DNA of 64,000 nt from Chitinophagales bacterium (GTDB lineage: Bacteria; Bacteroidota; Bacteroidia; Chitinophagales; CAIOSU01), in NCBI GenBank assembly GCA_026003335.1, contig BPHB01000002.1:434001-498000 (forward strand). Direction: 5' to 3'. Shown piece after piece: positions 43,301 through 54,100 of this stretch (position 1 is its first letter; each line of letters starts with the position of its first letter). The notes below the pieces were generated by a model that did no database searches, had not been told where the DNA came from, and saw nothing but the letters and a program-made list of their open reading frames with translations. A program made the translations under genes and the position numbers.

Positions 43301-44281
43301 ATGTTTCTCTTTAAGAAAATATTACGTTTAATCGGACTTCTAACACTGGGCCTTAATGCAACTGCGCAGCATACTTTTTCCATTTGTGCAGTGGATACCG
43401 TCACATTTGAAGTAGGCAGTGCCGGTGCTTCCTGCATCAATAATTCGGCTATTATAAGCGACCTGTTTCCCGGCTTTGGGGTAGTCCATACTCAGGCGGC
43501 ATACATTATCTTCAATCAGATACGCGCACGCAATTTCATGCGCGATAGTTTGACCCCTCAGGAAATGCTGGATTCACTCATAGCCGGTGACAGCCAGCCC
43601 GACATCCGGCAATATGGCATCGTTCAACTGAGAGATGATGGTCCTGCCGCAGCTGCCTATACGGGAGAAAACTGCATGGATTATAAAAATCATATTATCG
43701 GACGCTATTATACCATCCAGGGCAATATCCTGCTGGGTCAACAAATACTGGATTCCATGGAAGCGCGGTTTCTCCGCACACAAGGGAGCCTTGCCTGCAA
43801 ACTGATGGCCGCCCTTCAGGGTGCTAAGGTGGCCGGGGCAGATACCCGCTGTCTCATCAGCGGCAATTCTTCTCTGTCGGCTTTTCTGCGTGTAGCCAGA
43901 CCCTGGGACCCACCCGCTCAGCCTTCGGTTGACCTGAGTGTTCCTTATGGTGCATCGGGCTTTGAGCCCATTGACTCCCTTCAGACTCTTTTTGACCAGC
44001 AACTTGCCTGCCTGTCTCCCTCCACTGTGCCTTACCCTCAGCATGATGAAAGCCTTATCATAAGGTATGACCCTGCTGTAAGTCAAATTCTTTTCTCAGG
44101 ATTGCACGCAACCAATCTGCGCCTGCAAGTCTTTGATGCCTGTGGCCGGTTAAGAAGCCTTACCTCTGATACCCGACCCGTTGAAACCCGTGGATGGCCT
44201 GCCGGCCTCTACATCTGGAAGCTTACTCTTCCGGAAAAACACGTTCTGAGTGGCAAAATATTTCTGCCCGCACATCAATGA
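43301..44281 (+). CDS. Secreted DUF1028-family protein with T9SS sorting tail
   Basis: A 326-residue protein with signal peptide (ending NATAQ). The main domain is DUF1028, a family placed with Ntn hydrolases: it starts HTFSICAVDTVTFEVGSAGA and contains GFGVVHTQAAYIIFNQ, SQPDIRQYGIVQLRDDG, NHIIGRYYTIQGNILLGQQI and MAALQGAKVAGADTRCLISG. The Thr after the signal peptide in HTFSI aligns with the family's conserved N-terminal Thr, but no activity is established for DUF1028. The last 75 residues have type A T9SS features (LRLQVFDACGRLRSL, RGWPAGLYIWKLTL). The C-terminus lacks a strong 'KF' end. Its stop overlaps the convergent GH13 stop by seven bases. Export to the cell surface is predicted. Confidence 0.85.
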   Translation: MFLFKKILRLIGLLTLGLNATAQHTFSICAVDTVTFEVGSAGASCINNSAIISDLFPGFGVVHTQAAYIIFNQIRARNFMRDSLTPQEMLDSLIAGDSQPDIRQYGIVQLRDDGPAAAAYTGENCMDYKNHIIGRYYTIQGNILLGQQILDSMEARFLRTQGSLACKLMAALQGAKVAGADTRCLISGNSSLSAFLRVARPWDPPAQPSVDLSVPYGASGFEPIDSLQTLFDQQLACLSPSTVPYPQHDESLIIRYDPAVSQILFSGLHATNLRLQVFDACGRLRSLTSDTRPVETRGWPAGLYIWKLTLPEKHVLSGKIFLPAHQ

Positions 44282-45999
44282 AAACACACCAATCTTCCTT
44301 CCCAGGGTTGCATGAAGGCACCATTTGATGCATGGGTAGACAATAATAGTTCACCTCCGGAATAAGCCGGTTTTACCGATTTGTTTGACATATTCAGAAT
44401 CACCAGATACTTACCTGATTCATCACTCCTGTAGTAAGCAAAAATTCTGGTGCTGCACAGGTGTGAAGCTACTTCCATACGGCCGGTTTGCAGTGCGGTA
44501 ATCTGCCTGCGCAGATGTAGGATGCGTTTATAAAAGTTCAGCAAAGAATGCTCATCTGCTTTCTGGCGCTCCACATTGATTTCGCTGTAGCAGTCAGAAA
44601 CCGGCAACCAGGGTGTACAGGCAGGATGGCAAAAACCGGCATGAGCCTGATCATTCCACAGCATGGGCGTACGGCACTCATCGCGATTAAGTGACTGACC
44701 TGCCCATCTGATCAGAAATTGAGGTATCCACCGAAACCGCTGCGCCAGCGGGTCTTTAGCTGCCCGCATAGGGATATTGCTTTGCGGCATTCCTAACTCT
44801 TCTCCATAGTAGGTAAAAGGAATACCCCGCACGGTAAACTGAAACAAAGCCAAAAGCCGGGCTTTCTCCATGCTCTCTCCCAGTCGGGAGAAGCTTCTTT
44901 TCCGGTCGTGATTACTGAAAGCATATACCGGAATGAAAGGATCGGGAAACTCTTTTTCAAAAGATTCCACCAATGCCCTTAAAGCCGGGGCGGTAAACCT
45001 AACCGACAGCGTCTGAAACAAAAAAACAGCATGCAAGCCTTTTCGCCCCTGATAATCGCAAAAGCGCTTCAGGGTAGCCGGCGGACCAAACACTTCACCC
45101 ACCAGAAATCTTTCCGGCTCATGAAATTCCTCCACAACAGCTCTTAGCTCGGTGGCAAACGCAAAGCTCTTTTCGTGATTGAGATTATATCTGTATTGCT
45201 GAAAAAAACCATCCGGATTTTCTTCAGAAGGAATCAGGCGAAGACAAAACGGATTATCCTGAAATGAACTGTCTTCGTATATCGCATTGAACATATCCAG
45301 GCGAAATCCGTCCACTCCTTTGCGGAGCCAGAACCGTACTACATCAAACATCGCTTCTTTCACCTGCGGATTGTAGTAATTCAAATCAGGCTGAAAGGGA
45401 AGAAATGCAGCATAATAAAATTGTTTTCGCTGAGGGTGATAAATCCAGGCGCTGCCTCCCAAAACCGATTTCCAGTTATTGGGAGGGCGCCTGTTGTTTT
45501 TCCCTTTTCCGGTACGCCACACATACCAGTCAGCCCGATCGCTATATGCCGAAAGTGCGGAATCCTTAAACCAGGGATGCTCCGCAGAAGTGTGATTCAT
45601 CACAAGATCAAATACGACTTTCATTCCGCGTTGATGTACTGCGCGAATAAGCCGCTCACATGTTGCCATATCTCCATATTCGGGAGCTATGTCGTAATAA
45701 TCGCTAATGTCATACCCGAAATCCTGCTGGGGGCTTTTGAAAAAAGGAGATATCCAGATGGTTTCAAAACCCAGCTCCCGGATATAGTCCAGTTTCTCAA
45801 TAATACCCTGTAGATCTCCTATTCCATCTCCACTACTATCGAAAAATGAGCGGGGATAAATCTGATATACCGTGGTAGCACACCACCAGGGATAGGCTTT
45901 AGCATTACCTGCTGCAGATGTTGTCATAAACCCAAGCAAACAGCAAATTAACAGATACCGGCCTGACTTGCGGCAACAGCGATTTTTCATTGGCCTCAT
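44275..45999 (-). CDS. GH13 alpha-glucosidase-type glycoside hydrolase, exported
   Basis: The 574-residue protein has a signal-like N-terminus (about 1-34) and a GH13 (beta/alpha)8 barrel. Catalytic residues are Asp235 (GFRLDMFNAI), Glu302 (FLVGEVFG) and Asp365 (FSNHDRKRS); region I is DLVMNHTSAEH. YQIYPRSFFDSSGDGIGDLQ at the start is characteristic of the oligo-1,6-glucosidase, alpha-glucosidase and sucrose-isomerase subfamilies. It should release glucose from malto- or isomalto-oligosaccharides in the periplasm or outside. No SusC/D pair is adjacent, so it is not in a typical polysaccharide-utilisation locus. It is divergent from sucC, with under 40 bp between starts. Confidence 0.9.
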   Translation of the reverse strand: MRPMKNRCCRKSGRYLLICCLLGFMTTSAAGNAKAYPWWCATTVYQIYPRSFFDSSGDGIGDLQGIIEKLDYIRELGFETIWISPFFKSPQQDFGYDISDYYDIAPEYGDMATCERLIRAVHQRGMKVVFDLVMNHTSAEHPWFKDSALSAYSDRADWYVWRTGKGKNNRRPPNNWKSVLGGSAWIYHPQRKQFYYAAFLPFQPDLNYYNPQVKEAMFDVVRFWLRKGVDGFRLDMFNAIYEDSSFQDNPFCLRLIPSEENPDGFFQQYRYNLNHEKSFAFATELRAVVEEFHEPERFLVGEVFGPPATLKRFCDYQGRKGLHAVFLFQTLSVRFTAPALRALVESFEKEFPDPFIPVYAFSNHDRKRSFSRLGESMEKARLLALFQFTVRGIPFTYYGEELGMPQSNIPMRAAKDPLAQRFRWIPQFLIRWAGQSLNRDECRTPMLWNDQAHAGFCHPACTPWLPVSDCYSEINVERQKADEHSLLNFYKRILHLRRQITALQTGRMEVASHLCSTRIFAYYRSDESGKYLVILNMSNKSVKPAYSGGELLLSTHASNGAFMQPWEGRLVCFH

Positions 46000-46037
46000 C
46001 TCTTTTTTTTATTTTAGCCAGCCAAAATCCATTTATA

Positions 46038-47246
46038 ATGAATCTCCACGAATATCAGGCAAAAGAAATTCTGACTCAATATGGTGTTCCCGTACAGCGT
46101 GGCATTGTCGTGGAACATGTGGAGGCTGCTGTAGATGCGGCAAAAAAACTGCAAGAACAAACCGGCACCTCTTACTGGGTGGTTAAAGCTCAGATACATG
46201 CCGGAGGAAGAGGCAAAGGTGGAGGCGTTAAGCTGGCCAAAAATTTCAATGAACTGAAAGAAAAAGCATCCTCTATCCTGGGTATGCAACTGGTTACCCC
46301 GCAAACCGGTCCACAGGGTAAAAAAGTCCATAAAATACTCATTGCCGAAGATGTCTTTTATCCGGGTGCACACGAACCCAAGGAATTTTACCTTAGCATC
46401 CTGCTGGATCGTACACAGGGCAAAACAGCCATTGTGTACACTACCGAAGGTGGAATGGATATTGAAGAGGTAGCCGAAAAAACGCCTCATCTGCTGTTTA
46501 AAGAAACTATTGACCCCACGCTTGGGTTGTGGCCTTATCAGGCCAGAAAAATTGCATTCAACCTGCAACTGGAAGGCAATGCCTTTAACGAGATGGTACG
46601 CTTCGTGGAAAACCTGTATCAGGCATATACTTCCATAGATGCCTCACTTGTTGAAATCAATCCTGTACTCAAAACATCAGATGACAAAATCATTGCCGTT
46701 GACGCAAAAGTACAGTTGGATGATAACGCTCTGTACCGCCATAAAGAGCTTGAAGCCTTGCGCGATATTACAGAAGAAGACCCCACAGAAGTAGAAGCCC
46801 GTAAATACAATCTGAACTTCATTAAGCTGGATGGCAACGTGGGATGCATGGTAAATGGCGCAGGACTCGCAATGGCCACTATGGATATGATTAAACTTGC
46901 CGGAGGTGCACCTGCTAATTTTCTGGATGTAGGTGGCACAGCCAATGCGCAAACCGTGGAAGCCGGTTTCAGAATTATATTAAAAGATCCGAATGTAAAA
47001 GCTATTCTTATTAATATTTTCGGAGGTATCGTGCGTTGCGATCGAGTAGCCCAGGGCATTGTAGACGCTTATAAAAACATTGGAGAAATAAAAGTGCCTA
47101 TCATTGTCCGGCTGCAGGGAACAAATGCCGATATCGCCAAAAAGCTGATTGACGAGTCGGGGCTGAAAGTATATTCTGCAACTCTTTTGCGGGAAGCGGC
47201 TGAACTTGTGCAGAAAGTATTGACCGACCCCTCAACTGCCAACTAA
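46038..47246 (+). CDS. sucC: Succinate-CoA ligase (ADP-forming), beta subunit
   Basis: SucC binds nucleotide and, with SucD, interconverts succinyl-CoA and succinate with substrate-level phosphorylation in the TCA cycle. The 402-residue protein starts MNLHEYQAKEILTQYGVPVQ. It has the ATP-grasp residues KAQIHAGGRGKGGGVK, the central LVEINPVLKTSDDKIIAVDA, and the C-terminal VGCMVNGAGLAMATMD, LDVGGTAN and INIFGGIVRCD. ATG 46038 begins the canonical N-terminus; an in-frame ATG 48 bp upstream would add a hydrophobic stretch without counterpart. sucD is not adjacent, as is common in Bacteroidota. It converges on the next membrane-protein gene with a single base between stops. Confidence 0.96.
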   Translation: MNLHEYQAKEILTQYGVPVQRGIVVEHVEAAVDAAKKLQEQTGTSYWVVKAQIHAGGRGKGGGVKLAKNFNELKEKASSILGMQLVTPQTGPQGKKVHKILIAEDVFYPGAHEPKEFYLSILLDRTQGKTAIVYTTEGGMDIEEVAEKTPHLLFKETIDPTLGLWPYQARKIAFNLQLEGNAFNEMVRFVENLYQAYTSIDASLVEINPVLKTSDDKIIAVDAKVQLDDNALYRHKELEALRDITEEDPTEVEARKYNLNFIKLDGNVGCMVNGAGLAMATMDMIKLAGGAPANFLDVGGTANAQTVEAGFRIILKDPNVKAILINIFGGIVRCDRVAQGIVDAYKNIGEIKVPIIVRLQGTNADIAKKLIDESGLKVYSATLLREAAELVQKVLTDPSTAN

Positions 47247-47247
47247 A

Positions 47248-48630
47248 TCATCTTTCAGGCGACTGACGAAATGCAGAAGAATTTAATTGTAACAGGCCAT
47301 ATTCGGCACCTTCCACATGGAAGTAGCAGGAATCCAGTCTTTCCTGCGGATAAGAACCAAAGGGCTCCAAGATTAAATTTTCTCCTACCCCCAACCAGGC
47401 TTCAGGGTCAGATTCTGCCTTTATTGTAATGCTGCCGCGGCTATCCCGCAAAGAGGAATAAAGCAGTGTTTCACAAGGCAGTGCCCATTCCAGGCCCAGT
47501 ACATCTATATCCAAATCATCCCGGTCAACCAGAAATTTACTTTCCCTAAAAGCAGATGCCTGGCTAATCATGCTTCCGATATACTGCAGGCGTTCGCTGT
47601 AAACCTTTGAACCACCTATAAGCATAATAATCTTTATTGTGCATGTCCCGGTAAGAATAAAGGTTCGTAAACCCGGCCTGTAAGCCGGCATGACTTCCAA
47701 AGCAAGCGGTATTGCCACAAACAGGGCAAGCGGTAGAAACAGATTTTCAAAATAAAACTGTAAGTGTTGCCGCATATCCGGATATGCCAGAGTAACCAGA
47801 AGCGCATAACCTGTAAAAAAAACTGCCACCAGTATGCATTTCAGCCTCTCCTGCCTGAAATGATAGTGCACCAATACCCAGCCAAGACCTATGGCCAGCA
47901 TAACGTAATCGGTCACCATCCATTTTAAAAACAAGACAGAGGCCGAACCCTGAAAAAAAAGGGGGAGGTTGTGCCAGAGCTGTTGCAACGATATCCGATT
48001 GGCCTCGTAGGCAGTCCAGGGCAAATGCGACTTGATAAAAAAGAACGCAACCACAACAATTATAACAGCCCAGTGGAAAAACTTCCGGAACGTGCGGGCA
48101 CTGACTAACTCATACCCCATCAAAAACACAATCACCGGCATCATCATCGGGTGGCTGAATAAAACAGGAATCAGTAAAAGCACGAAAAGTATGCGCCATG
48201 AGCCTCCTTTCCGCAGTATGGCATAAGCCACAAACAAAAGCATCAGACCCATGGCAAACTCCGACTGTACCCAAAAGAAGGTATGCAAAACAAAAAGCGC
48301 ATACACCAGCAACATTGCCATTGCTACAGCCTGATCTTTCAGCACATGGACAAGGAGGATAAAAAATAGGTAATGCCACCCGATGAATGACAGGGAGTAT
48401 ATTTTCACCAGAGCCGAAAGTGTTAAGCCTTTTTCTATACCAAGCAACACTGCTGCCTGAGATAAAACCGAAATAAAACGCAGATTCTGTATCTGAAACT
48501 CGCGGGTCTTAATCAGCTCATACAGATGATAAGCGGTGTCGGCAAAGATGACCCGCTCATCAGCAAAGCACCCCGCAAGCATGAGAAGACCAACGAAAAA
48601 AATATGCCCCGTAATGACAACAGGCTTCAT
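47248..48630 (-). CDS. Polytopic membrane protein of unknown function
   Basis: A 460-residue protein with about nine to ten membrane helices and a soluble C-terminal 110 residues. The first loop contains ADERVIFADTAYHLYELIKT with several acidic residues. This faintly recalls the first periplasmic loop of GT-C glycosyltransferases, but the 'PYRDF' element is missing and I would not assign it. No characterised family is recognised. It stands alone between sucC (convergent) and the TonB receptor (divergent). Confidence 0.6.
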   Translation of the reverse strand: MKPVVITGHIFFVGLLMLAGCFADERVIFADTAYHLYELIKTREFQIQNLRFISVLSQAAVLLGIEKGLTLSALVKIYSLSFIGWHYLFFILLVHVLKDQAVAMAMLLVYALFVLHTFFWVQSEFAMGLMLLFVAYAILRKGGSWRILFVLLLIPVLFSHPMMMPVIVFLMGYELVSARTFRKFFHWAVIIVVVAFFFIKSHLPWTAYEANRISLQQLWHNLPLFFQGSASVLFLKWMVTDYVMLAIGLGWVLVHYHFRQERLKCILVAVFFTGYALLVTLAYPDMRQHLQFYFENLFLPLALFVAIPLALEVMPAYRPGLRTFILTGTCTIKIIMLIGGSKVYSERLQYIGSMISQASAFRESKFLVDRDDLDIDVLGLEWALPCETLLYSSLRDSRGSITIKAESDPEAWLGVGENLILEPFGSYPQERLDSCYFHVEGAEYGLLQLNSSAFRQSPER

Positions 48631-48774
48631 CTTCTTTTCGGGCTAAGGTAAGGATTTTAAAAAGCTGCACCCATACCGCGGCAACCTGTTGAAAAAAGCA
48701 CCTGACGGAGCGCATGCAAACGGTTATCTTCGCCAACTCCGGGTTTATCTTAAATCAGCTCAGGGAGGATGAAT

Positions 48775-51093
48775 ATGCTCCGGTTTGGTATCCTTTTTCT
48801 GCTATGTATGAGTGCATCGTATGCCTCCTTTAGCCAGACCGGCACGCTCCGGGGTTTTGTGTATGAAAAGGAAACCGGTGAGCCGGTACTCTTTACCCCC
48901 GTTGTGCTGGAAGGCACTACCATCGGTACAACAACCGATTACAACGGATTCTTTTCCCTGCCCAAGATACCAGAGGGCAGCTATACTCTGCTGATATCTT
49001 CATTGGAGTTTGACTCCCTGCGCGTGCCGATTACTATTACGGCAGGGCAGGTTTTGTCACAAAGTCTATATCTGGAAAAACGGCTCATCAAGCTCAAAGA
49101 AGTAGACATTTCTGCCAGCAGGGAAAACGCTACCACCCAAACCCAGGTTTCCACGATTGCCGTTACACCCAAAGAAGTAAGCTTAATTCCTTCGGTAGGC
49201 GGAGAACCGGATATCACGCAGTTTCTGCAAATTATACCCGGAGTGATTTTCACCGGTGACCAGGGAGGACAAATTTATATCCGCGGAGGCGCACCTATCC
49301 AAACCAAAGTGTTGCTGGACGGGGCAACGATTTACAACCCTTTTCACTCCATAGGGTTGTACTCCGTTTTTGAAACTGACCTTATCAAGAGCGCTGACGT
49401 CTATACCGGAGGCTTCAATGCAGAATATGGCGATCGTATATCAGCTATTATTGACATTAAAACCCGTGATGGGAATAAAAACCGGCTTTCCGGAAAAGTT
49501 GCTGCGAGTCCTTTTCTGGCATCAGCCACTCTGGAAGGTCCTCTGATGAAACCTAAAGAGCGTAACAGCAGCCTTACCTTTCTGCTCAATTCAAAGATTT
49601 CATATCTGAACCGGACTTCCCCCACCTTATATTCCTATGCGAATAAAGACGGCTTGCCCTTCAGTTTTTATGATTATTACGGCAAACTCACTCTCAGCAC
49701 CAATTCCGGTTCAAAGCTGAATCTTTTTGGATTCCATCATAAAGATGACGCCCGCTTCAGAAGCTCCGACTTTGAATGGAACACACTGGGCTTCGGCAGC
49801 AACTTTGTAGTGGTTCCGGGCCAGGCTAAAGTGCTGATCTCCGGCAATCTCTCCTATACCGGCTATAACATCAACCTGCGGGAAGGTGATAACCTTCCCC
49901 GCACCAGCTCGGTCAATAGCTTTACGCTTGGTATGCAGTTTACTTACTTTCTGAAGAACGGAGAATTTAAATACGGCTTTGACGTGAACGGGTTTAAGAC
50001 CATTTATGAATTTTACAACGCCCTTGGCCTTCTCGTTGACCAGAATCAAAACACAACTGAAATCGGCTTTTTCGTACGCTACAGAAAGGTGCTGGGCAAG
50101 CTGGTTCTGGAGCCCAGCTTTCGGGCACAATATTACGCCACACTGGCTACCATCTGGCCTGAGCCACGCCTGAGCATCAAGTTTGCAGCCCATGAACGCC
50201 TGCGGCTGAAGTTGGCCGGAGGCCTTTATTCCCAGAATCTGATCAGCGGCAAATCTGACCGGGATGTCGTGAATCTTTTTACCTCTTTCCTCTCAGGTCC
50301 TGAAGTTACACTCTATAATGCCCGCGGAGAATCAGCGAAAAACAATCTTCAGCTTGCCTATCATGCCGTGTTCGGAGTAGAATATGAACCTGCCCGCTTC
50401 ATGAAAATAAATATTGAGCCCTACTACAAATACTACGGCCGACTGATTGATATTAACCGTAATAAGCTTTATGATGATGTGGCTGCCAACAGCAACGTGC
50501 CGAATGAACTGAAAAGCGACTTTCTGACCGAAACAGGACGTGCTTACGGATTAGATCTGCTCCTGAAACTGGATTATAAAAATTTCTATTTCTGGGGCGC
50601 CTACTCCCTGGCATATGTTGAACATCATGACGGAATTACATCCTATCCTCCCCATTATGATCGCAGACACAATCTGAACCTTGTCGGAGCATGGCGCCTG
50701 GAAAAAAAAGTCAAATGGGAATTCAGCGCCCGCTGGAATCTGGGCACGGGTTTCCCCTTCACACGCACTCAGGCTTTCTACCTTGACCTAGGCAATATCT
50801 TTTACCAGAACGGCATCCTCACCAATTATGTCACGGCTAACCCGCAAAATGCCGAAGACATCGGTATTGTGTATGAAGAGCAAATCAATGCCGGTCGCCT
50901 TCCCGGCTATCACCGTCTGGATTTATCGGCCAAATGCTCCATACCTTTTTCAAAAAGAGTGGCTATGGATATTACTGCAAGCGTGATTAACGTTTACAAT
51001 CGTGCCAACATATTTTACTATGATCGCATAAGGGCAGAAAGGGTAAACCAGCTTCCGGTATTACCGGCCCTGAGTCTTTCCCTTTCATTTTAA
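48775..51093 (+). CDS. TonB-dependent receptor with carboxypeptidase-like regulatory domain
   Basis: The 772-residue outer membrane protein has a signal peptide (ending ASFSQ), a CarboxypepD_reg-like beta-sandwich (GTLRGFVYEKETGEPVLFTP), a plug domain (PDITQFLQIIPGV, then GGQIYIRGGAPIQTKVLLDG and VYTGGFNAEYGDRIS), and a 22-strand-type barrel ending in SLSLSF with a terminal Phe. TonB receptors import bulky substrates across the outer membrane using ExbBD-TonB energy. At this length and without a SusD neighbour it is not a SusC polysaccharide transporter; the substrate is unknown. GGGAGG-like purines (GGGAGG 48763-48768) abut the ATG at 48769 but lie six bases before the ATG at 48775, so 48775 is the better start. 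Confidence 0.92.
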   Translation: MLRFGILFLLCMSASYASFSQTGTLRGFVYEKETGEPVLFTPVVLEGTTIGTTTDYNGFFSLPKIPEGSYTLLISSLEFDSLRVPITITAGQVLSQSLYLEKRLIKLKEVDISASRENATTQTQVSTIAVTPKEVSLIPSVGGEPDITQFLQIIPGVIFTGDQGGQIYIRGGAPIQTKVLLDGATIYNPFHSIGLYSVFETDLIKSADVYTGGFNAEYGDRISAIIDIKTRDGNKNRLSGKVAASPFLASATLEGPLMKPKERNSSLTFLLNSKISYLNRTSPTLYSYANKDGLPFSFYDYYGKLTLSTNSGSKLNLFGFHHKDDARFRSSDFEWNTLGFGSNFVVVPGQAKVLISGNLSYTGYNINLREGDNLPRTSSVNSFTLGMQFTYFLKNGEFKYGFDVNGFKTIYEFYNALGLLVDQNQNTTEIGFFVRYRKVLGKLVLEPSFRAQYYATLATIWPEPRLSIKFAAHERLRLKLAGGLYSQNLISGKSDRDVVNLFTSFLSGPEVTLYNARGESAKNNLQLAYHAVFGVEYEPARFMKINIEPYYKYYGRLIDINRNKLYDDVAANSNVPNELKSDFLTETGRAYGLDLLLKLDYKNFYFWGAYSLAYVEHHDGITSYPPHYDRRHNLNLVGAWRLEKKVKWEFSARWNLGTGFPFTRTQAFYLDLGNIFYQNGILTNYVTANPQNAEDIGIVYEEQINAGRLPGYHRLDLSAKCSIPFSKRVAMDITASVINVYNRANIFYYDRIRAERVNQLPVLPALSLSLSF

Positions 51094-51103
51094 ACTAAAC
51101 AAT

Positions 51104-54100
51104 ATGGCCTGCAGGTTGCCTTTGCTTTTTTATACAAAATCGTTTTTCCATATCCGGGTGATGGCTCTGGTCATCCTTCTGCTCACCGGTTTTCTGAAAG
51201 CACAAGCTCAGGAGTCACTGATTTATGATGACCCCGAGAAAGCTTACAAAAAAGCCCTGGAGTTGTTTGAAGGGAAAAACTATATAGAAGCCAGACGGCT
51301 GTTCAGACAAACCATTGAGCATGAAACCCGCGTACCGGATAATCCAAACCAGACCTTTGTAACCAATGCAAAAATCTACGAGGCTTTCTGCGCTTTTGAA
51401 CTTAACCAGCCCGATGCCGGCAAACTGCTTGAGGAAGCCATGAAGCTGATTTACGGGGAGCCCCCGCTGAAACGCTATGCCTATTACTACATGGGAAAAT
51501 ATTATTTCAAAGAGAAAAAATACTCTGACGCCATTGAGTATTTTGAAAAAAGCGACCCCCAAACACTCAGCCGCAATGAACAGGCAGAGTATAAGTTTCA
51601 GCTTGCCTACTGCTACTTCTACAAAAAACGACTGGATGAAGCCGAATCCCTGCTGAAAGAAACCCGAAACATCCGCAACAAATACTACTATCCTTCCAAC
51701 TACTACTATGGGTACATCGCCTTTCAGAAAAAAAACTTTGATGCCGCACTGGAAAGCTTTGAGCGCATAAAGGATTCAAAAGTATATGCAAAAATTATCC
51801 CCTACTATATCAGCCAGGTCTATTATTTCCGGAAAGAATACACCCAGCTGATTGATTATCTCTCTCCGCTCATTACTGACAGTGATCTGAAGTATTATGC
51901 CGAACTAAATCAGATTCTCGGCCAGACTTACTTTGAACTGGGCCAATACGACAAAGCCATCCGCCATCTCACAACATATATCCGCGAATCCGGTAAAGCC
52001 CGCAACGAAGATATTTATCAGCTTGGCTATGCTTATTACAAAACCGGCAACTGCCATGAAGCCATCCTGCAGCTTGAGCAACTGGATAATCTCAATGACA
52101 CATTAGGACAATTTGCCCTCTTCACGCTTGCCGATTGTTATCTGCGAAACAGCCAGAAAGGCAATGCACGCAGTGCCTTTGAAAAATCGGCTAAGATGCA
52201 GTTTGATCCACTGATCACCGAAGAGTCGCTTTTCAGCTTCGCCAAATTATCCTACGAGCTGGGTTACACCTCCGAAGCCATTACAGCATTTCAGCACTAT
52301 CTGAAGCGCTACCAAAATCCACAGCACACCGAAGAAGCCAAGGAACTGCTTACCGAGCTGTTGCTTACTACGCACAATTATAAAGAAGCCCTGCTGGTTA
52401 TTGAATCTATTAAAAACCCTTCTCCCAGAGTGAAGCAGGCCTATCAGGAAGTAGCTTTCAACCGCGGGGTAGAACTTTATAATGACGGACTCCATGAACA
52501 GGCTATTGCCCAGTTTGATCAATCCCTGCGTCATCCGGTAAACGCCACCATTCGCGCCCAGGCCTATTACTGGAAAGGAGAAGCATGTTTTGCCATAAAA
52601 GACTATGCCTGCGCACTGCAGCAATATCTGCAGTTTATTGACCTCTCAAAAATCACCCCTTTTAAGGGAAAAGATTGGTACGATGCCAATGCCTACTATG
52701 GAGCGGGCTATGCGCTGATGAAACAAAACCGCTATGCTGAAGCATTACCCTATTTTAAAGAAGCCATTAGCCGCTGTAAATCTTCTTCAGATAGAACTCT
52801 GAGCCAGCGCGTGTGGGCTGATGCCCTCCTGCGAGCAGCTGACTGCAACTTTATGATTAAAGACTATCAGGCTGCCCTGAACAGCTATTCCCAGGTTATA
52901 GACAGTAAGCAACCTGGTGCTGATTATGCAGCCTTTCAAAAGGGCATCATTCTCGGATTGATTGGTAAAACGGAGGATAAAGCAGCGATGCTGGAAACGT
53001 TTGAAAACCGCTATCCGGGATCCATCTATGCAGATGATGCGCTCTTTGAAGCAGCAACCGCCTATATCGCCTTGAATAAATACCCAACAGCCTTGCAGCT
53101 GCTAAATCGGATTATTGAAAAATTTCCCAACAGCAATTATGCTTCCAGGGCATATCTAAAGCAGGGCCTGGTCTATTACAATCAGAATGACGTAGAGTCT
53201 TCCATAAAAAGCTATAGGAAAGTCATTGAAAAATATCCCAGCAGTGAAGATGCACAGCAGGCTTTGCTGGCTATCAGGCAGATTTCCATAACTGAGGGCA
53301 ATCCTCATCTTTATTTGGACATTGTAAACGCGACTCCCGGTATGCGCATATCGGCTTCCGAACAAGATTCCATCTCCTATCTGGCCGCAGAAACACAGTT
53401 TGCCTCGGGCAAATGCACCGAAGCAGAAAAGGCTTTTTCCGATTACATCTCTCGGTTTGCAGATGGATATTTCCTCCTGAATGCACACTTCTACCGCGGA
53501 GAATGTTACTATGCTTCAAAAAAATTTCAGGAAGCCCTGCAAGACTATCAGCATATAATTGAGGCCGGCAAAAGTATGTTTTACGAAAAGGCCCTTGCAA
53601 AGGCAGCCTCCATTGCCTTTAACAGTAAGATGTATGCAGATGCTTACAGCTACTTTAAGCTGCTGCTTGAAAATGCGTCTTTCAAGGAAAACATCTATGC
53701 TGCGCGCCTGGGCCTGATGCGGTGTGCCTTTCATATGCAGAAAACCTCCGAACTGAAAGATTATGCGACAATCCTTCTGAATATACCCGATGCGCCTTCC
53801 GATCATAAAACAGAAGCAGAATTTTATCTTGCCAAAGTTGCATTGCAGGAAAAAGATTATGACACCGCCTCCCGACTCTTCCGCAAAACCTCCGAATCCA
53901 CTACCAGTGAAATAGGGTCAGAAGCCAAATACCGCCTGGCAGAAATCAGCTTTATGAAAGGCAACCATCAGCAATCACTGGATGAATGCCTTGCCATGAT
54001 TGAAATGAAGCCTTCCCATGAATACTGGAGGGCAAAAACATTTGTTCTGCTGGCAATGAACTATCATAAACTGGGCAACACCTTTCAGGCCAAAGCCACG

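Noticed and set aside
47248-48630. GT-C glycosyltransferase call for the 460-residue membrane protein
   Set aside because: Acidic residues occur in the first loop, but the following conserved segment is missing, so the call was left as unknown.
48775-51093. SusC-type polysaccharide transporter with the GH13 gene as a PUL
   Set aside because: No SusD gene is present, the receptor is shorter than SusC, and the GH13 gene is separated by sucC and another gene.
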